A DNA stretch of 64,000 nt, taken from assembly GCF_000756615.1 (NCBI RefSeq), contig NZ_CP009288.1:5146001-5210000 (forward strand). Direction: 5' to 3'. The position numbers and the translations under genes are program-made. This stretch comes from Paenibacillus durus (GTDB lineage: Bacteria; Bacillota; Bacilli; Paenibacillales; Paenibacillaceae). Below, piece by piece: positions 35,114 through 43,804 of this stretch. Numbering within the stretch: the first letter of the stretch is position 1; each line of letters starts with the position of its first letter. The notes beneath the pieces are model-generated. The model saw nothing but the letters and a program-made list of their open reading frames with translations. It did no database searches and was not told where the DNA came from.

Positions 35114-35458
35114 TTAATCACATGAAATTTTCATGCCTTTCATACTCAGCTCTTCCAGTGCATGATCTTGTGAAGGAACGAAGGCAATTAATTTTTGAAT
35201 GAGCTCATACTGAGCATTGCTTGGATTAATCGAATAAAAAATCCACTGGCCCTTCCGATTCTCCTTAACCAGCCCCGCATCCTTCAGCTTCCGCAAATGC
35301 TGACTGATTGACGGCTGACTCGTCTTAAAAAACTCAACGAGCTCGCATACGCAGCGTTCCTGCTTCTCCAGAAGCTTCATGATCGTCAGCCTTGTCTTAT
35401 CTCCCAAAAGCTTCAGCGTCTGCGATACTTCGTCTAACTCCTTCAGATCAAAACTCAT
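35114..35458 (-). CDS. arsR: ArsR repressor, first gene of the ars operon
   Basis: A 114-residue winged-helix repressor. The As(III) site is ERCVCEL in the third helix, followed by the recognition helix SQPSISQHLRKLKDAG and the wing GQWIFYSIN. Binding of As(III) releases it from DNA. It has its own promoter at 35,482-35,510 with AT-rich dyad sequence. A further C-terminal Cys (ISCD) is present. Confidence 0.92.
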   Translation of the reverse strand: MSFDLKELDEVSQTLKLLGDKTRLTIMKLLEKQERCVCELVEFFKTSQPSISQHLRKLKDAGLVKENRKGQWIFYSINPSNAQYELIQKLIAFVPSQDHALEELSMKGMKISCD

Positions 35459-35481
35459 GCTCCGCCTCCTTTCACCTCATC

Positions 35482-35510
35482 ATTATATAACTATATGCTT
35501 ATATAAACAA
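35482..35510 (-). promoter_or_regulatory. ars operon promoter with ArsR-type dyad
   Basis: TTGTTT (-35) and TATAAT (-10) are 17 bp apart. The spacer and flanks hold TATATAAGCATATAG, an AT-rich dyad like known ArsR operators. Bound ArsR would cover the -10. Confidence 0.75.
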
Positions 35511-35549
35511 TGACTAATATACAGGCTGTCTCCGGTCTAGAGTTTGGCT

Positions 35550-35873
35550 TCAATCACAATCGGCCGGGGTATAGTTTGGCTTTAACAGGGACAGCAAGGT
35601 TTGAGTATCCGGCAATTCATCAAGAACGGCTTGAATATAGGGTTTATCCTCCACATTTAAGGAGTAGTACACCCACTGCCCGCGTCTCGTCTCATTGACA
35701 ATGCCCTGAGCTTTTAACTTTCTCAAGTGCTGGCTCACGCCTGGCTGCGACATATTTAAGATTTCGACCAAATCGCAGACGCACCATTCTTTGTCTTTTA
35801 GCAGTCCAAGGATCGTCAGTCTGGTTCTGTCGCCTAATAATTTGAGTTTGTCGGATATTTCCATATTGAACAT
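35550..35873 (-). CDS. Second ArsR-family repressor
   Basis: A 107-residue winged-helix protein with the same metal site pattern (EWCVCDL), recognition helix SQPGVSQHLRKLKAQG and wing GQWVYYSLN. It differs clearly from the first ArsR (about half of the positions), so it is not a recent duplication. A separate promoter precedes it. It lies 90 bp upstream of the ars operon and could widen the inducer range or act as a second repressor. A GAGAGGA site supports the ATG at 35,873. Confidence 0.88.
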   Translation of the reverse strand: MFNMEISDKLKLLGDRTRLTILGLLKDKEWCVCDLVEILNMSQPGVSQHLRKLKAQGIVNETRRGQWVYYSLNVEDKPYIQAVLDELPDTQTLLSLLKPNYTPADCD

Positions 35874-35921
35874 ATGTCCTCTCGAGAGTACGAACGTAAT
35901 GCTGCATAAAAATATAATAAT

Positions 35922-35950
35922 ATACTAAAATTCATTTCATTTAAAATCAA
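35922..35950 (-). promoter_or_regulatory. Promoter of the second arsR
   Basis: TTGATT and TAGTAT are separated by 17 bp. An AT-rich imperfect dyad (TAGTATATTATTATA) overlaps the -10 region. Confidence 0.6.
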
Positions 35951-36020
35951 GAAAGGTAAGACGAAACGGCTGCGCCGTCCTCTTTAGGGGAGGCCTCGGT
36001 TTCTCGTAAAAGTATAAGGC

Positions 36021-36062
36021 AAAAAACCTCGCCGAAAGCTCGAATGGCTTTTCGGCGAGGTT
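36021..36062 (-). terminator. Terminator of the amino-acid catabolic operon
   Basis: AACCTCGCCGAAAAGC pairs almost perfectly with GCTTTCGGCGAGGTT, followed by TTTTTT on the minus strand, 14 bp after the DapA-like gene. Confidence 0.9.
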
Positions 36063-36075
36063 CCTATGCCGGTGC

Positions 36076-36975
36076 TTATGCTATGATGCCGGTCTGCTGC
36101 AGGGTGCGCGCGATATCCGCTCTGGCTTCCTCCCCCAGCGTGCGGAAAGGCGCCCGGACCGGCCCCGAAGGCAGGCCGATAATGTCCAGCGCGGCCTTGA
36201 CCATCGCGGGTTGTCCGTATTTGCGGGCCAAATCCCGGATCGGCTGCCAGCGGTAGTACCGCTCAATGGCACGGGCATTTTCGCCTTGCTGGAATTCGTT
36301 GTAGAGCGCGACAAACTCGGAAGTCATGAAGTTGGCGTTCGTGGATGTGCAGCCAGGCAAGCCGGAAGCCAGCCCGCCCAGAATGAGGCCGTCCGAGCCG
36401 CACATAACCGAGATGTCTTTACCGGCGTATGCGACGGTCCGCACCAGCGCATGCAAATCAGTAGCACCCTGCTTGACTCCCGCGACGTTGTCCAGCTTGG
36501 CCAGCTCGGCGATTTCTTCCGGCGACAGATGGACGCCGATGCTCGCGCTGTTGTAGATGAAGATCGGCAATTCGGCCGCTTCGTTCAGCAGCTGGAAGTG
36601 ATACAGAATATCCTGTGGCCGCACCTCGGATACATACGGAGGAGTTACCATCACGCCGTCGGCTCCGGCCAGCTTGGCCGCATGTGCCAGCTCGCTGGCT
36701 TCGTCGGTGCCGCTGGCCGCCGTGCAGCACAGCAGCGGAACCCGGCCGGCTACCGCGTCCGCAGCGGCGGTGAACAGCTGCTTCCGTTCGTCGATCGTCA
36801 GACTTGGATACTCCGCGTAGGTGCCCCCAACAATAACGCCGTGAGCGCCCGAGGCGATATAGTGGTCGATATTCCGGCGCAGCGCGTCCGGGTCGAAGGC
36901 GAGCGTTTCCGTCATCGGAGTGATGGCGAGCACGTAAATTCCTTTAAGCTTATCTTTCAAATCAGTTGTGGACAT
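36076..36975 (-). CDS. DapA-family lyase/synthase
   Basis: A 299-residue TIM-barrel protein of the dihydrodipicolinate synthase/N-acetylneuraminate lyase superfamily. The Schiff-base Lys lies in VAGVKQGATD and the catalytic Tyr in IFIYNSAS. It lacks the usual GTTGE loop; the sequence is GGTYAEYPSL. A role as true biosynthetic DapA is therefore unlikely. It is the last gene of a catabolic operon, and related family members are retro-aldol lyases or deaminases of hydroxypyrroline or keto acids. The substrate is unknown. Confidence 0.85.
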   Translation of the reverse strand: MSTTDLKDKLKGIYVLAITPMTETLAFDPDALRRNIDHYIASGAHGVIVGGTYAEYPSLTIDERKQLFTAAADAVAGRVPLLCCTAASGTDEASELAHAAKLAGADGVMVTPPYVSEVRPQDILYHFQLLNEAAELPIFIYNSASIGVHLSPEEIAELAKLDNVAGVKQGATDLHALVRTVAYAGKDISVMCGSDGLILGGLASGLPGCTSTNANFMTSEFVALYNEFQQGENARAIERYYRWQPIRDLARKYGQPAMVKAALDIIGLPSGPVRAPFRTLGEEARADIARTLQQTGIIA

Positions 36976-36992
36976 GTCTTAAACTTCCTCCC

Positions 36993-38195
36993 TTATTTGC
37001 TCCCTAGAATCGATTCCATGGCCGCGATTCCGTTCTCCATTTCTTCCCGGGAAACGGCATAGGACAGGCGGATATGATACGGGCTGCCGAACCCGGTTCC
37101 CGGCATCACCGCGACTCCAGCCTTCGTCAGCAGGATATCCGCCAGATCGTCGGCGGTGGATATGGTTCGTCCCTCCAAGGCTTGACCGCGCCAGGCGGAG
37201 GCGTCAACCCATACATAGAAGGCGCCGTCCGGCACGCTGCACTCCAGACCCTTGATCCGCCGAACCCCTTCAACCAGAATGTCGCGGCGTGCCGCGTATT
37301 CGTCCCGGATATCCGTCAGATCGTCCTGGGGGCCATCAATAGCGGCCAGCGCCGCTTGTTGGGCAATGGATGATGGGTTGCTCGTCGTATGGGACTGCAG
37401 ACGAAGCATCGCCCCGGTAACAGCCGCCGGTGCGGCCGAATAACCGATTCTCCAACCGGTCATTCCGTACGACTTGGATACTGCGTTGATCACGACAGTC
37501 CGCTCCCGCATACCGGGAAATGATGCGATGCTCGTATAGCCTTCCGGCTTAAACACAAACGCGGAATACACCTCGTCGCTGATGACCCAAAGATCCCGCT
37601 CGCGGCAGAACTCGGCTAGCCTGAGCAGCTCCTCTGCGCTGTATACCGCGCCGGAAGGATTATTCGGCTGGTTGAGAATCAGCAGACGGGTCGACTCATT
37701 CACCAACGGTGCGAGCGACTCCGGCGTCACTTTGTATCCGGCGGAAGCATCGGTCTGAACGAAGACCGGCTTGGCGCCGGCGAATTTAACCTGCTCAGGA
37801 AACGACACCCAATACGGAACCGGGATCAGCACCTCGTCCCCCGGACGGCACAGCGTGCAAATCGCGTTGAACAACGCATGCTTGCCTCCAACGGTAACTA
37901 CAATCTCCCCCGGCTCATAGCTGAGTCCCATATCCCGGTGAAGCGCTCTGCATATCGCTTCCCGCAGAGGCAGGATGCCGCTCGTATCGGTGTATCCCGT
38001 GAAATTATCTTGAATCGCCTGAATCGCGGCCGCTTTGGCCCGGTCAGGCGTTGGAAAGTCCGGCTGTCCGAGGCCCAAGCGGTACACGGTTCGGCCTTCC
38101 CGCTGGTACTGCGCCACCGTGGACTCCAGCATTGCAGTCGGGGACGGCAGGACGCGCTCCACCCAATCCGCCAACTGAACATGTTGGTTCAACAA
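36993..38195 (-). CDS. PLP-dependent aminotransferase, class I/II
   Basis: A 400-residue fold-type I enzyme of the AspC/AraT group. It has GLGQPDFPTP near the N-terminus, GGKHALFNAI for phosphate binding, NQPNNPSGAVYS, the ISDEVYSAF Asp/Tyr pair and the PLP Lys in NAVSKSYGMTGWRIGY. A substrate-carboxylate Arg is expected in HIRLSYAVS. It would exchange an amino group with a keto acid in the pathway of its operon. The gap to the next gene is 17 bp. Confidence 0.9.
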   Translation of the reverse strand: MLNQHVQLADWVERVLPSPTAMLESTVAQYQREGRTVYRLGLGQPDFPTPDRAKAAAIQAIQDNFTGYTDTSGILPLREAICRALHRDMGLSYEPGEIVVTVGGKHALFNAICTLCRPGDEVLIPVPYWVSFPEQVKFAGAKPVFVQTDASAGYKVTPESLAPLVNESTRLLILNQPNNPSGAVYSAEELLRLAEFCRERDLWVISDEVYSAFVFKPEGYTSIASFPGMRERTVVINAVSKSYGMTGWRIGYSAAPAAVTGAMLRLQSHTTSNPSSIAQQAALAAIDGPQDDLTDIRDEYAARRDILVEGVRRIKGLECSVPDGAFYVWVDASAWRGQALEGRTISTADDLADILLTKAGVAVMPGTGFGSPYHIRLSYAVSREEMENGIAAMESILGSK

Positions 38196-38214
38196 CGTCC
38201 ATCACCTCTTCTAT

Positions 38215-39396
38215 TTATCTATACGAGCCTGCGACTTCCACCGCAATGGAGGTGTAGACCCGTGTTGCATTCTCCAGTTCTGACAATGTCACCCATTCGT
38301 CAATTTTATGAGCCACGCTGAAATCTCCTGGCCCGTAGATGACGGACGGAATTCCCCGTTTGACGAAGTGGGTCATATCGCAATTGGCCGTAAGTCCCGT
38401 AAGCTCCGGCTTACGTCCGTATACCCGTTCGATCGCGGCGGAAGCCAGCTCGACCATCGGGTGATCGGGACGGGTTTCCGACGCCACCCCGGTTGTCAGA
38501 ACGAGCCGGTCGATGCGGACCCGGCCGTCCAGCGCGGGCAGACCGGCAATGATCTGCTCGATCTCCCGCAGAGCGTCATCTTCCGCTTCGCCGGGAATAA
38601 GCCGGCGGTCGATCAGCGCCTCGCAGCGGTCCGGGATCATCGATTCCTTGATTCCCCCGTTAATTATCGTGACAGACAAGGTCGACTGTCCCGTCAACGG
38701 GTGAATCCGTTTCGTCAGCTCCTGTTCGGCGAAGTCTTCAAGCGCTACAAGCGTCCGCGCCATAAGGGACACGGCATTGACGCCAAGATGAGGCGTTGAC
38801 GAATGGGCCGAAACCCCTTCGGCGAGGAGAACCGGGCGTATGCTGCCCCGGTGCGCGATCGCAAGGCTGCCATCAGTAGCCTCGCCGATCACCGCCAGAT
38901 CACCGTGCAGATCATCCGGAAGCCTGCGGGCTCCTAGGCTCGCCGCCTCTTCATCCACGACCGCCGCAAGCACGATGTCCCCCGGAAGCTGCGCGCCGGA
39001 TGCGGCAATCGCTTCGACGGCAGCCATCATGGCGGCCAAAGGTCCCTTCGCATCCATGACGCCCCGGCCGTAGACCCGGTCACCCTTGCGGAGCATGGTG
39101 AACGGATCGGAGCTCCAGCCTTCGCCGGCCGGCACGACATCCATATGCGTATTCAGAATAATCGTCTTCCCGCCGCCCGTACCCTTCAGGCGGGCGATCA
39201 CATTCGGCCGTCCCGGCTCGATTTCTTGAAGCTCGACTTCACAGCCCGCTTCCCGCATGACTTGGGCGACATAAGCAGCCGCTTCTTCCTCCGTACCGCT
39301 AGGGTTCACGCTCTGAAAGCGGATCAGATCGGCCAGTATCTCAACCGTTCGCTCGGGGTGAATGACCGGCTCCACTATGCGAACGTCTTCACTCAT
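38215..39396 (-). CDS. M20-family deacylase (ArgE/DapE-like)
   Basis: A 393-residue zinc amidohydrolase. The metal ligands can be placed: His and Asp in NTHMDVVPAGEG, bridging Asp in GRGVMDAKGP, Glu-Glu in VVDEEAASLG and a C-terminal His in SVAHKIDEW. The dimerisation domain carries the usual AEGVSAHSSTPHLGVNA. It would remove an acyl group from an N-acylated amino acid. Its start overlaps the SDR stop by four bases (ATGA), so the two are translated together. Confidence 0.88.
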   Translation of the reverse strand: MSEDVRIVEPVIHPERTVEILADLIRFQSVNPSGTEEEAAAYVAQVMREAGCEVELQEIEPGRPNVIARLKGTGGGKTIILNTHMDVVPAGEGWSSDPFTMLRKGDRVYGRGVMDAKGPLAAMMAAVEAIAASGAQLPGDIVLAAVVDEEAASLGARRLPDDLHGDLAVIGEATDGSLAIAHRGSIRPVLLAEGVSAHSSTPHLGVNAVSLMARTLVALEDFAEQELTKRIHPLTGQSTLSVTIINGGIKESMIPDRCEALIDRRLIPGEAEDDALREIEQIIAGLPALDGRVRIDRLVLTTGVASETRPDHPMVELASAAIERVYGRKPELTGLTANCDMTHFVKRGIPSVIYGPGDFSVAHKIDEWVTLSELENATRVYTSIAVEVAGSYR

Positions 39397-40178
39397 AGCG
39401 ATTTCACCATCCCGCCATCGACCAGCAGCGTCTGGCCCGTTACATAGCTCGCTCCGTCGGAGCAGAGAAAGGCTACCACGCGGGCGAATTCATCCGGCTG
39501 CCCGTAACGCCCAAGCGGAATCTGCTTCTCGCTCTGCGACTTTATCGCTTCCGGGGTAACCCCAGCCTTGTCCGCCCGTATCCGGTCCAGAGAACGAACC
39601 CGGTCCGTGTCGATCCGCCCCGGAGCCACCGTATTCACCCGGATGCCATACGGGGCAAGCTCCTCCGCCAGCGTCTTGCCGAGTCCGGCCACGCCGGTCC
39701 GCATTACATTGGAGAGCGTCAGCCCGGGGATGGGCTGCTTGACCGAGGACGAAGCCAGATTGACGATGGCGCCGCCCTGTTCCTTCAGATGCGGAAGCGC
39801 GCCCTGGACGAGACGGACCACACTCAGCACGTTCAGCTCATAGGCGTACTGCCAGTCTTCCTCTTTGAGCGACTCGAAATTCCCGGCAGGAGGGCCGCCC
39901 GCGTTGGTGACCAGAACATGCAGCCCGCCAAAAGCGGAGACCGTTTCTTCCACGCAGCGGGACAGGTCGGAAGCGGAGCAGACGTCGGCCTGAACGCCGA
40001 GCGCGGGCATTCCCGTTTCGGCGGTAATTTCCGCAGCCACGTCTTTAGCCTCCGCGCCATTTCGGCTGAACAGCGCCACCTTCGCCCCGCCGCGCGCCAG
40101 CTCGAACGCCACGGCGCGGCCAAGCCCCTTGCTTGCCGCCGCTACCAGCGCGGTCTTCCCAGCGAATTGTCCGCTCAT
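39393..40178 (-). CDS. SDR-family protein with altered catalytic site
   Basis: A 261-residue Rossmann protein with GAASKGLGRAV-like nucleotide loop (AAASKGLGRAVAFEL), NAGGPPAG and the C-terminal YVTGQTLLVDGG. The active-site Ser is kept (LASSSVKQ), but the usual Tyr-X3-Lys is replaced by Ser and Arg in GLTLSNVMRTGVAGL. This pattern occurs in a divergent SDR group whose chemistry is not settled. It may be a dehydrogenase of unusual mechanism or a non-redox enzyme. ATGA overlaps couple it to both neighbours. Confidence 0.85.
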   Translation of the reverse strand: MSGQFAGKTALVAAASKGLGRAVAFELARGGAKVALFSRNGAEAKDVAAEITAETGMPALGVQADVCSASDLSRCVEETVSAFGGLHVLVTNAGGPPAGNFESLKEEDWQYAYELNVLSVVRLVQGALPHLKEQGGAIVNLASSSVKQPIPGLTLSNVMRTGVAGLGKTLAEELAPYGIRVNTVAPGRIDTDRVRSLDRIRADKAGVTPEAIKSQSEKQIPLGRYGQPDEFARVVAFLCSDGASYVTGQTLLVDGGMVKSL

Positions 40179-41350
40179 GCGTTAACCCCCTTCGCCAGGG
40201 TCAGCTCGCGCGGCAGCTTGGTCAGCACTTCGCAGCCGGTTTCCGTCACCAGAATCGTCTCGCTGAATCCGACGCCGTAGCGGTTCGGAACGCGAAGCGC
40301 CGGCGGGATGTGGAATATCATGCCCGGCAGCAGCACGCGGTCATCGTCCCGCTGAAGGCTCATAATATGGCCTTCGCCCCAGTCCGGCGCAAAAGCGACG
40401 CCGATCGAGTAGCCGGTGCGTTTGCGAAACTGCTCATACAGTCCGGCACGCTCAATTGTTCCCCGGCAGGCTTCGTCAACCTCTCCGGCGGTAACGCCCG
40501 GACGAACAGCTTCAATCGCGGCGTTCAAGGAAGCGATGCACACCTCGGTCACCCGCTTGATTTCATCGGTTGGCGTACCGGTATAGGCAGCCCGCATAAG
40601 CGCCCCATGGTACCGGTTGCGTGCGCCCGCCACTTCCAGCAGGAGCGTCTCGCCGTCGCCGATGACCTTGTGCCCCCATGCGGCATGCATGTTGCCCGAA
40701 CGGTAACCGGAGGAGATGAACGGCTCCATCCCCAAATACTCGCCCCCGGCCAAGATCATGCCGGAGAACATCGCTGCGGCAGCCTCGTCTTCATTCACCC
40801 CCGCCTGGATTGCATCCAGCCCGGCCTGCATCGAACGGTCGGCCACCGTGCAGGCTTCACGAATGTAAGCGATCTCCGCCGGGGACTTGATCACTCTCAG
40901 CCCTTCCACCGTGCCCTGGGCATCCGTAAGACGGAAATCGCCAAGCATTTTCTCAAACTTCTGGTAATTGCGGACAGGCAGGAACCAGGAGCCCGTCTCC
41001 AGGCCGATTGCTCCGGGTGCGATGCCGATCTCTCTGACCGTATCTGCGGTCAACGCAACCGGGTCGTTCGTGTCGTCATAGGTTCTGACCTGGCTTTCAG
41101 GCAGCCAGCTGTAGGTTTGAACGTTGGACAACTCGCCCCGTCGGAGCACAAGCACCGGATCGCCGAAAGCCGGCACGACCAGACATTGGTACATATAATA
41201 GCCCGGGCTCTGATAGCCGGTTAGATAAAAAATATTTTCAGGGGTGTGAATCAGCATGCCGCTGAGCCCCTTGAGTTCAAGCTCGCGTTGTACATTTTGA
41301 AGGCGGGAATCGAATTCATCCCTGGAAAATACCAATGATATGGCGCTCAA
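40175..41350 (-). CDS. M24-fold hydrolase (creatinase/ectoine-hydrolase-like)
   Basis: A 391-residue pita-bread protein with the creatinase N-terminal domain (LIHTPENIFYLTGYQSPGYY) and the M24 catalytic fold. The metal-binding Asp residues of aminopeptidases are not conserved. The sequence is LLLEVAGARNRYHGAL, like creatinase and the ectoine hydrolase DoeA, which work without metal. It may open a cyclic amidine or cleave a C-N bond of an amino-acid derivative. A true ectoine pathway would also need DoeB-type enzymes that are not seen here. Confidence 0.8.
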   Translation of the reverse strand: MSAISLVFSRDEFDSRLQNVQRELELKGLSGMLIHTPENIFYLTGYQSPGYYMYQCLVVPAFGDPVLVLRRGELSNVQTYSWLPESQVRTYDDTNDPVALTADTVREIGIAPGAIGLETGSWFLPVRNYQKFEKMLGDFRLTDAQGTVEGLRVIKSPAEIAYIREACTVADRSMQAGLDAIQAGVNEDEAAAAMFSGMILAGGEYLGMEPFISSGYRSGNMHAAWGHKVIGDGETLLLEVAGARNRYHGALMRAAYTGTPTDEIKRVTEVCIASLNAAIEAVRPGVTAGEVDEACRGTIERAGLYEQFRKRTGYSIGVAFAPDWGEGHIMSLQRDDDRVLLPGMIFHIPPALRVPNRYGVGFSETILVTETGCEVLTKLPRELTLAKGVNA

Positions 41351-41383
41351 TATCGTCTACCCCTTTCCCTGAACTCATCGTTG

Positions 41384-42184
41384 TCAAGCCTGATAGCCGT
41401 AAGTATCCATTCTCAAATCTCTTAAATAGGGTGTGAGCTTCGAGCATTCGTCCGCTTCATCCAGATTGATCTCCAGCACCTGCATGTCCTCTTCATTCAA
41501 ATGGCCGCTGACGATGAGCTCGCCCTTCGGATTCGCCAGCTTGTTGTTGCCGAACAACCGCAGATCGCCGCCCACGCCATTGATGCCTGCCACAAAGCAG
41601 GTATTTTCAAGCGCTCTTGCCGGATAATAAATGTCCCATCTGTGCTTGTCTTCAATCGAAAAAGCGGATGGAGTCACGATCAGCTTCGCCCCTTGCAGAG
41701 CAAGGGTACGCGCAGCCTCCGGGAACCCCGCATCGTAACAAATCAGGACTCCGAGCTTGCCGAAATCAAGCTCATACGGTGAACAAACGTCACCGGGTTC
41801 AAAATATTTTCGCTCGTCCTCCCAGAGATGAACCTTGCTGTACGTACCCGCGACGGCTCCGGTTCGGTCAATAATCACGGCGCCGTTGGCGGTCCCTCCT
41901 TCGTCCAGCTTCAGTGCCATCCCAAGCACGATGTTAATGTTATGCGCTCGGGCGGCTTCCCGGAATGCCTGAACCGTCGGACCGCCGGTATCCTCGGCCA
42001 GCTCATGATAGCGGTCGCCGATCACGTCGGTATTGTATCCGGTGATGCACAGCTCCGGGAACACGATCAGATCGGCGCCCTGCCGAGAGGCCTGTTCAAC
42101 GAACTCCAGACCTCTCCTGACATTCGCGGCAACATCCATCAGTGCGCTTTCGAACTGCACCAGCGCCAGTTTAACGGTTGCCAA
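41384..42184 (-). CDS. Nitrilase-superfamily carbon-nitrogen hydrolase
   Basis: The start is the TTG at 42,184 (then ATVKLALVQFES), because GGGGGGAGAGG lies just before it. The longer upstream frame has no nitrilase similarity. The catalytic triad is complete: Glu in VFPELCITGYN, Lys in YSKVHLWEDE and Cys in LICYDAGFPE. At 266 residues it fits amidase-type members such as omega-amidase or N-carbamoyl hydrolases. In this operon it may release ammonia from an amide intermediate. Confidence 0.88.
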   Translation of the reverse strand: MATVKLALVQFESALMDVAANVRRGLEFVEQASRQGADLIVFPELCITGYNTDVIGDRYHELAEDTGGPTVQAFREAARAHNINIVLGMALKLDEGGTANGAVIIDRTGAVAGTYSKVHLWEDERKYFEPGDVCSPYELDFGKLGVLICYDAGFPEAARTLALQGAKLIVTPSAFSIEDKHRWDIYYPARALENTCFVAGINGVGGDLRLFGNNKLANPKGELIVSGHLNEEDMQVLEINLDEADECSKLTPYLRDLRMDTYGYQA

Positions 42185-42248
42185 GCCTCTCCCCCCTTTA
42201 AAGCCTGAATTCCTCATTTCAAACAGCTGATACACAGACTTTGTCCCG

Positions 42249-42965
42249 TCAGTACTGGGTAATCTGGTTAAGGAACTGCGCCAGGCGGGGATGCTTGCCG
42301 GCTTCTTCCATCTGCGATGAAGGCAGGTCTTCGACAACCTTTCCCTGGTCCATAAAAATAATGCGGTCGCCTACCCGGCGCGCGAATTCCATCTCATGCG
42401 TAACGATGACGACGGTCATGCCGTCTCTGGCGAGATCCGAGATCACGTCCAGAACCTCGGCCGTCATCTCGGGATCAAGCGCTGAGGTCGGCTCGTCGAA
42501 CAGCATCAGCTTCGGATTCATGGCAAGCGCCCGCGCAATCGCGATGCGCTGCTGCTGCCCCCCAGACAGCTGTTCGGGATAATGCTCGGCCCGGTCTTTC
42601 AGACGTACCCGTTCCAGCAATTGAACTGCGCGCGCCCGGACCTCATGCTCTTTTTCCCTGCGCACTACTTTCGGAGCCAGCATAATATTCTGGATCGCGT
42701 TCAGGTGCTGGAACAGATCGAACGATTGAAAAACCATGCCGATCTCCGCCCGCACATGCCGCGATACCCCCACATCCTGTCCATTGTACAGAATCTGTCC
42801 GCCGTCGATGGGTTCAAGCCCCGCCATGCATCTCAGCAGCGTTGACTTGCCCGAACCGGAAGGTCCGATAATAACCACACGTTCACCCTCGCGGATATCA
42901 AGAGAGACCTCTTTTAGGATCGGATCACCATGGTATTGCTTGGACACCTGCTCGATTTGCAGCAC
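42249..42965 (-). CDS. Polar amino acid ABC transporter, ATPase
   Basis: A 238-residue GlnQ/HisP-type ATPase with Walker A GPSGSGKSTLLRC, Q-loop GMVFQSFDLFQHL, signature LSGGQQQR, Walker B LMLFDEPTSALDPE and the H-loop VIVTHE. It energises uptake with the permease and binding protein upstream. It begins 30 bp after the permease gene. Confidence 0.92.
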   Translation of the reverse strand: MLQIEQVSKQYHGDPILKEVSLDIREGERVVIIGPSGSGKSTLLRCMAGLEPIDGGQILYNGQDVGVSRHVRAEIGMVFQSFDLFQHLNAIQNIMLAPKVVRREKEHEVRARAVQLLERVRLKDRAEHYPEQLSGGQQQRIAIARALAMNPKLMLFDEPTSALDPEMTAEVLDVISDLARDGMTVVIVTHEMEFARRVGDRIIFMDQGKVVEDLPSSQMEEAGKHPRLAQFLNQITQY

Positions 42966-42994
42966 AATGTTCGACCTCCTTTCCGTTTTTCAAG

Positions 42995-43711
42995 CTATAA
43001 GATTGACTTCCCTCGCTTCATCAGCGAGAACAGCCGGGGCTTGCGGGTTCGCGAACGGGTAATATCCATCCGCCGCTCCAGGTATGTCTGCACGAGCGTG
43101 AACAGCGCCGTAAAGGCAAGGTAGTAAATGACGGCCGCAATCAGCGTATCGACATAATCGAAGTTGGCGCTGGCGGTCTGCTGAGCGGTCAGCAGCAGAT
43201 CGGTATAGCCTACGACCGAGGCCATCGCCGAGGTCTTCAGCATGCCGATGAACTGGTTGGCTGTCGGCGGGACGATGACGCGAAACGCCTGGGGAAGAAC
43301 GACGTATCTCATCCGCTGCCAGCTGTTCATTCCGAGGGCGTTAGCCGCCCGGTGCTGCCCTTTGCCGACCGATGCGAGACCGGAACGCACGATTTCCGCC
43401 ATATAAGCTGCCTCATTAAGCGCGAGTGCGACGAATGCCGACTGGAACCCGGTCAGCCTGATCCCGAACTGGGGCAGCGCGGTGTACACAAAGATCAGCT
43501 GCACCAACACGGGAATCCCGCGAAAAATCCATATATACGAAGCCGCCAAGCCCTGCAGAAGCTTCCACCTTGACATTTTGGCAAGGGCAATGATGAATCC
43601 AAGAAGGACGGCGACAATCTGCGACACCAGCGTGAGCTTCATTGTATTTACGGCTCCATCCAGAAAAGCACGGGAACCCAGATACGCCCAAACGCCTTCC
43701 AATAATTCCAT
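42995..43711 (-). CDS. Polar amino acid ABC transporter, permease
   Basis: A 238-residue HisM/GlnP-type membrane protein with about five helices. It has the EAA loop EIVRSGLASVGKGQHRAANA followed by LPQAFRVIVPP. It forms the channel for the substrate delivered by the lipoprotein encoded upstream. The basic C-terminal tail (RSRTRKPRLFSL) is cytoplasmic. Confidence 0.92.
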   Translation of the reverse strand: MELLEGVWAYLGSRAFLDGAVNTMKLTLVSQIVAVLLGFIIALAKMSRWKLLQGLAASYIWIFRGIPVLVQLIFVYTALPQFGIRLTGFQSAFVALALNEAAYMAEIVRSGLASVGKGQHRAANALGMNSWQRMRYVVLPQAFRVIVPPTANQFIGMLKTSAMASVVGYTDLLLTAQQTASANFDYVDTLIAAVIYYLAFTALFTLVQTYLERRMDITRSRTRKPRLFSLMKRGKSIL

Positions 43712-43735
43712 TCTTAAACCTCCTTTTTACAGCTT

Positions 43736-43779
43736 CCGTCAGATTCGCGGGGTAAAAAGCGTTCACGCGAATCTGACGG
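43736..43779 (-). promoter_or_regulatory. Intercistronic stem-loop between binding-protein and permease genes
   Basis: A perfect 14-bp inverted repeat (CCGTCAGATTCGCG / CGCGAATCTGACGG) surrounds a 16-base loop. No T-run follows, so it is unlikely to be a full terminator. Such hairpins after a binding-protein gene often protect the upstream mRNA and raise its expression. Confidence 0.7.
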
Positions 43780-43804
43780 CTATGATTATCTTAGGTGACG
43801 GATA

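Noticed and set aside
41384..42337. Longer start for the nitrilase gene at 42,337
   Set aside because: The added 51 residues overlap the end of the ABC ATPase gene, show no nitrilase similarity, and a strong ribosome site supports the TTG at 42,184.
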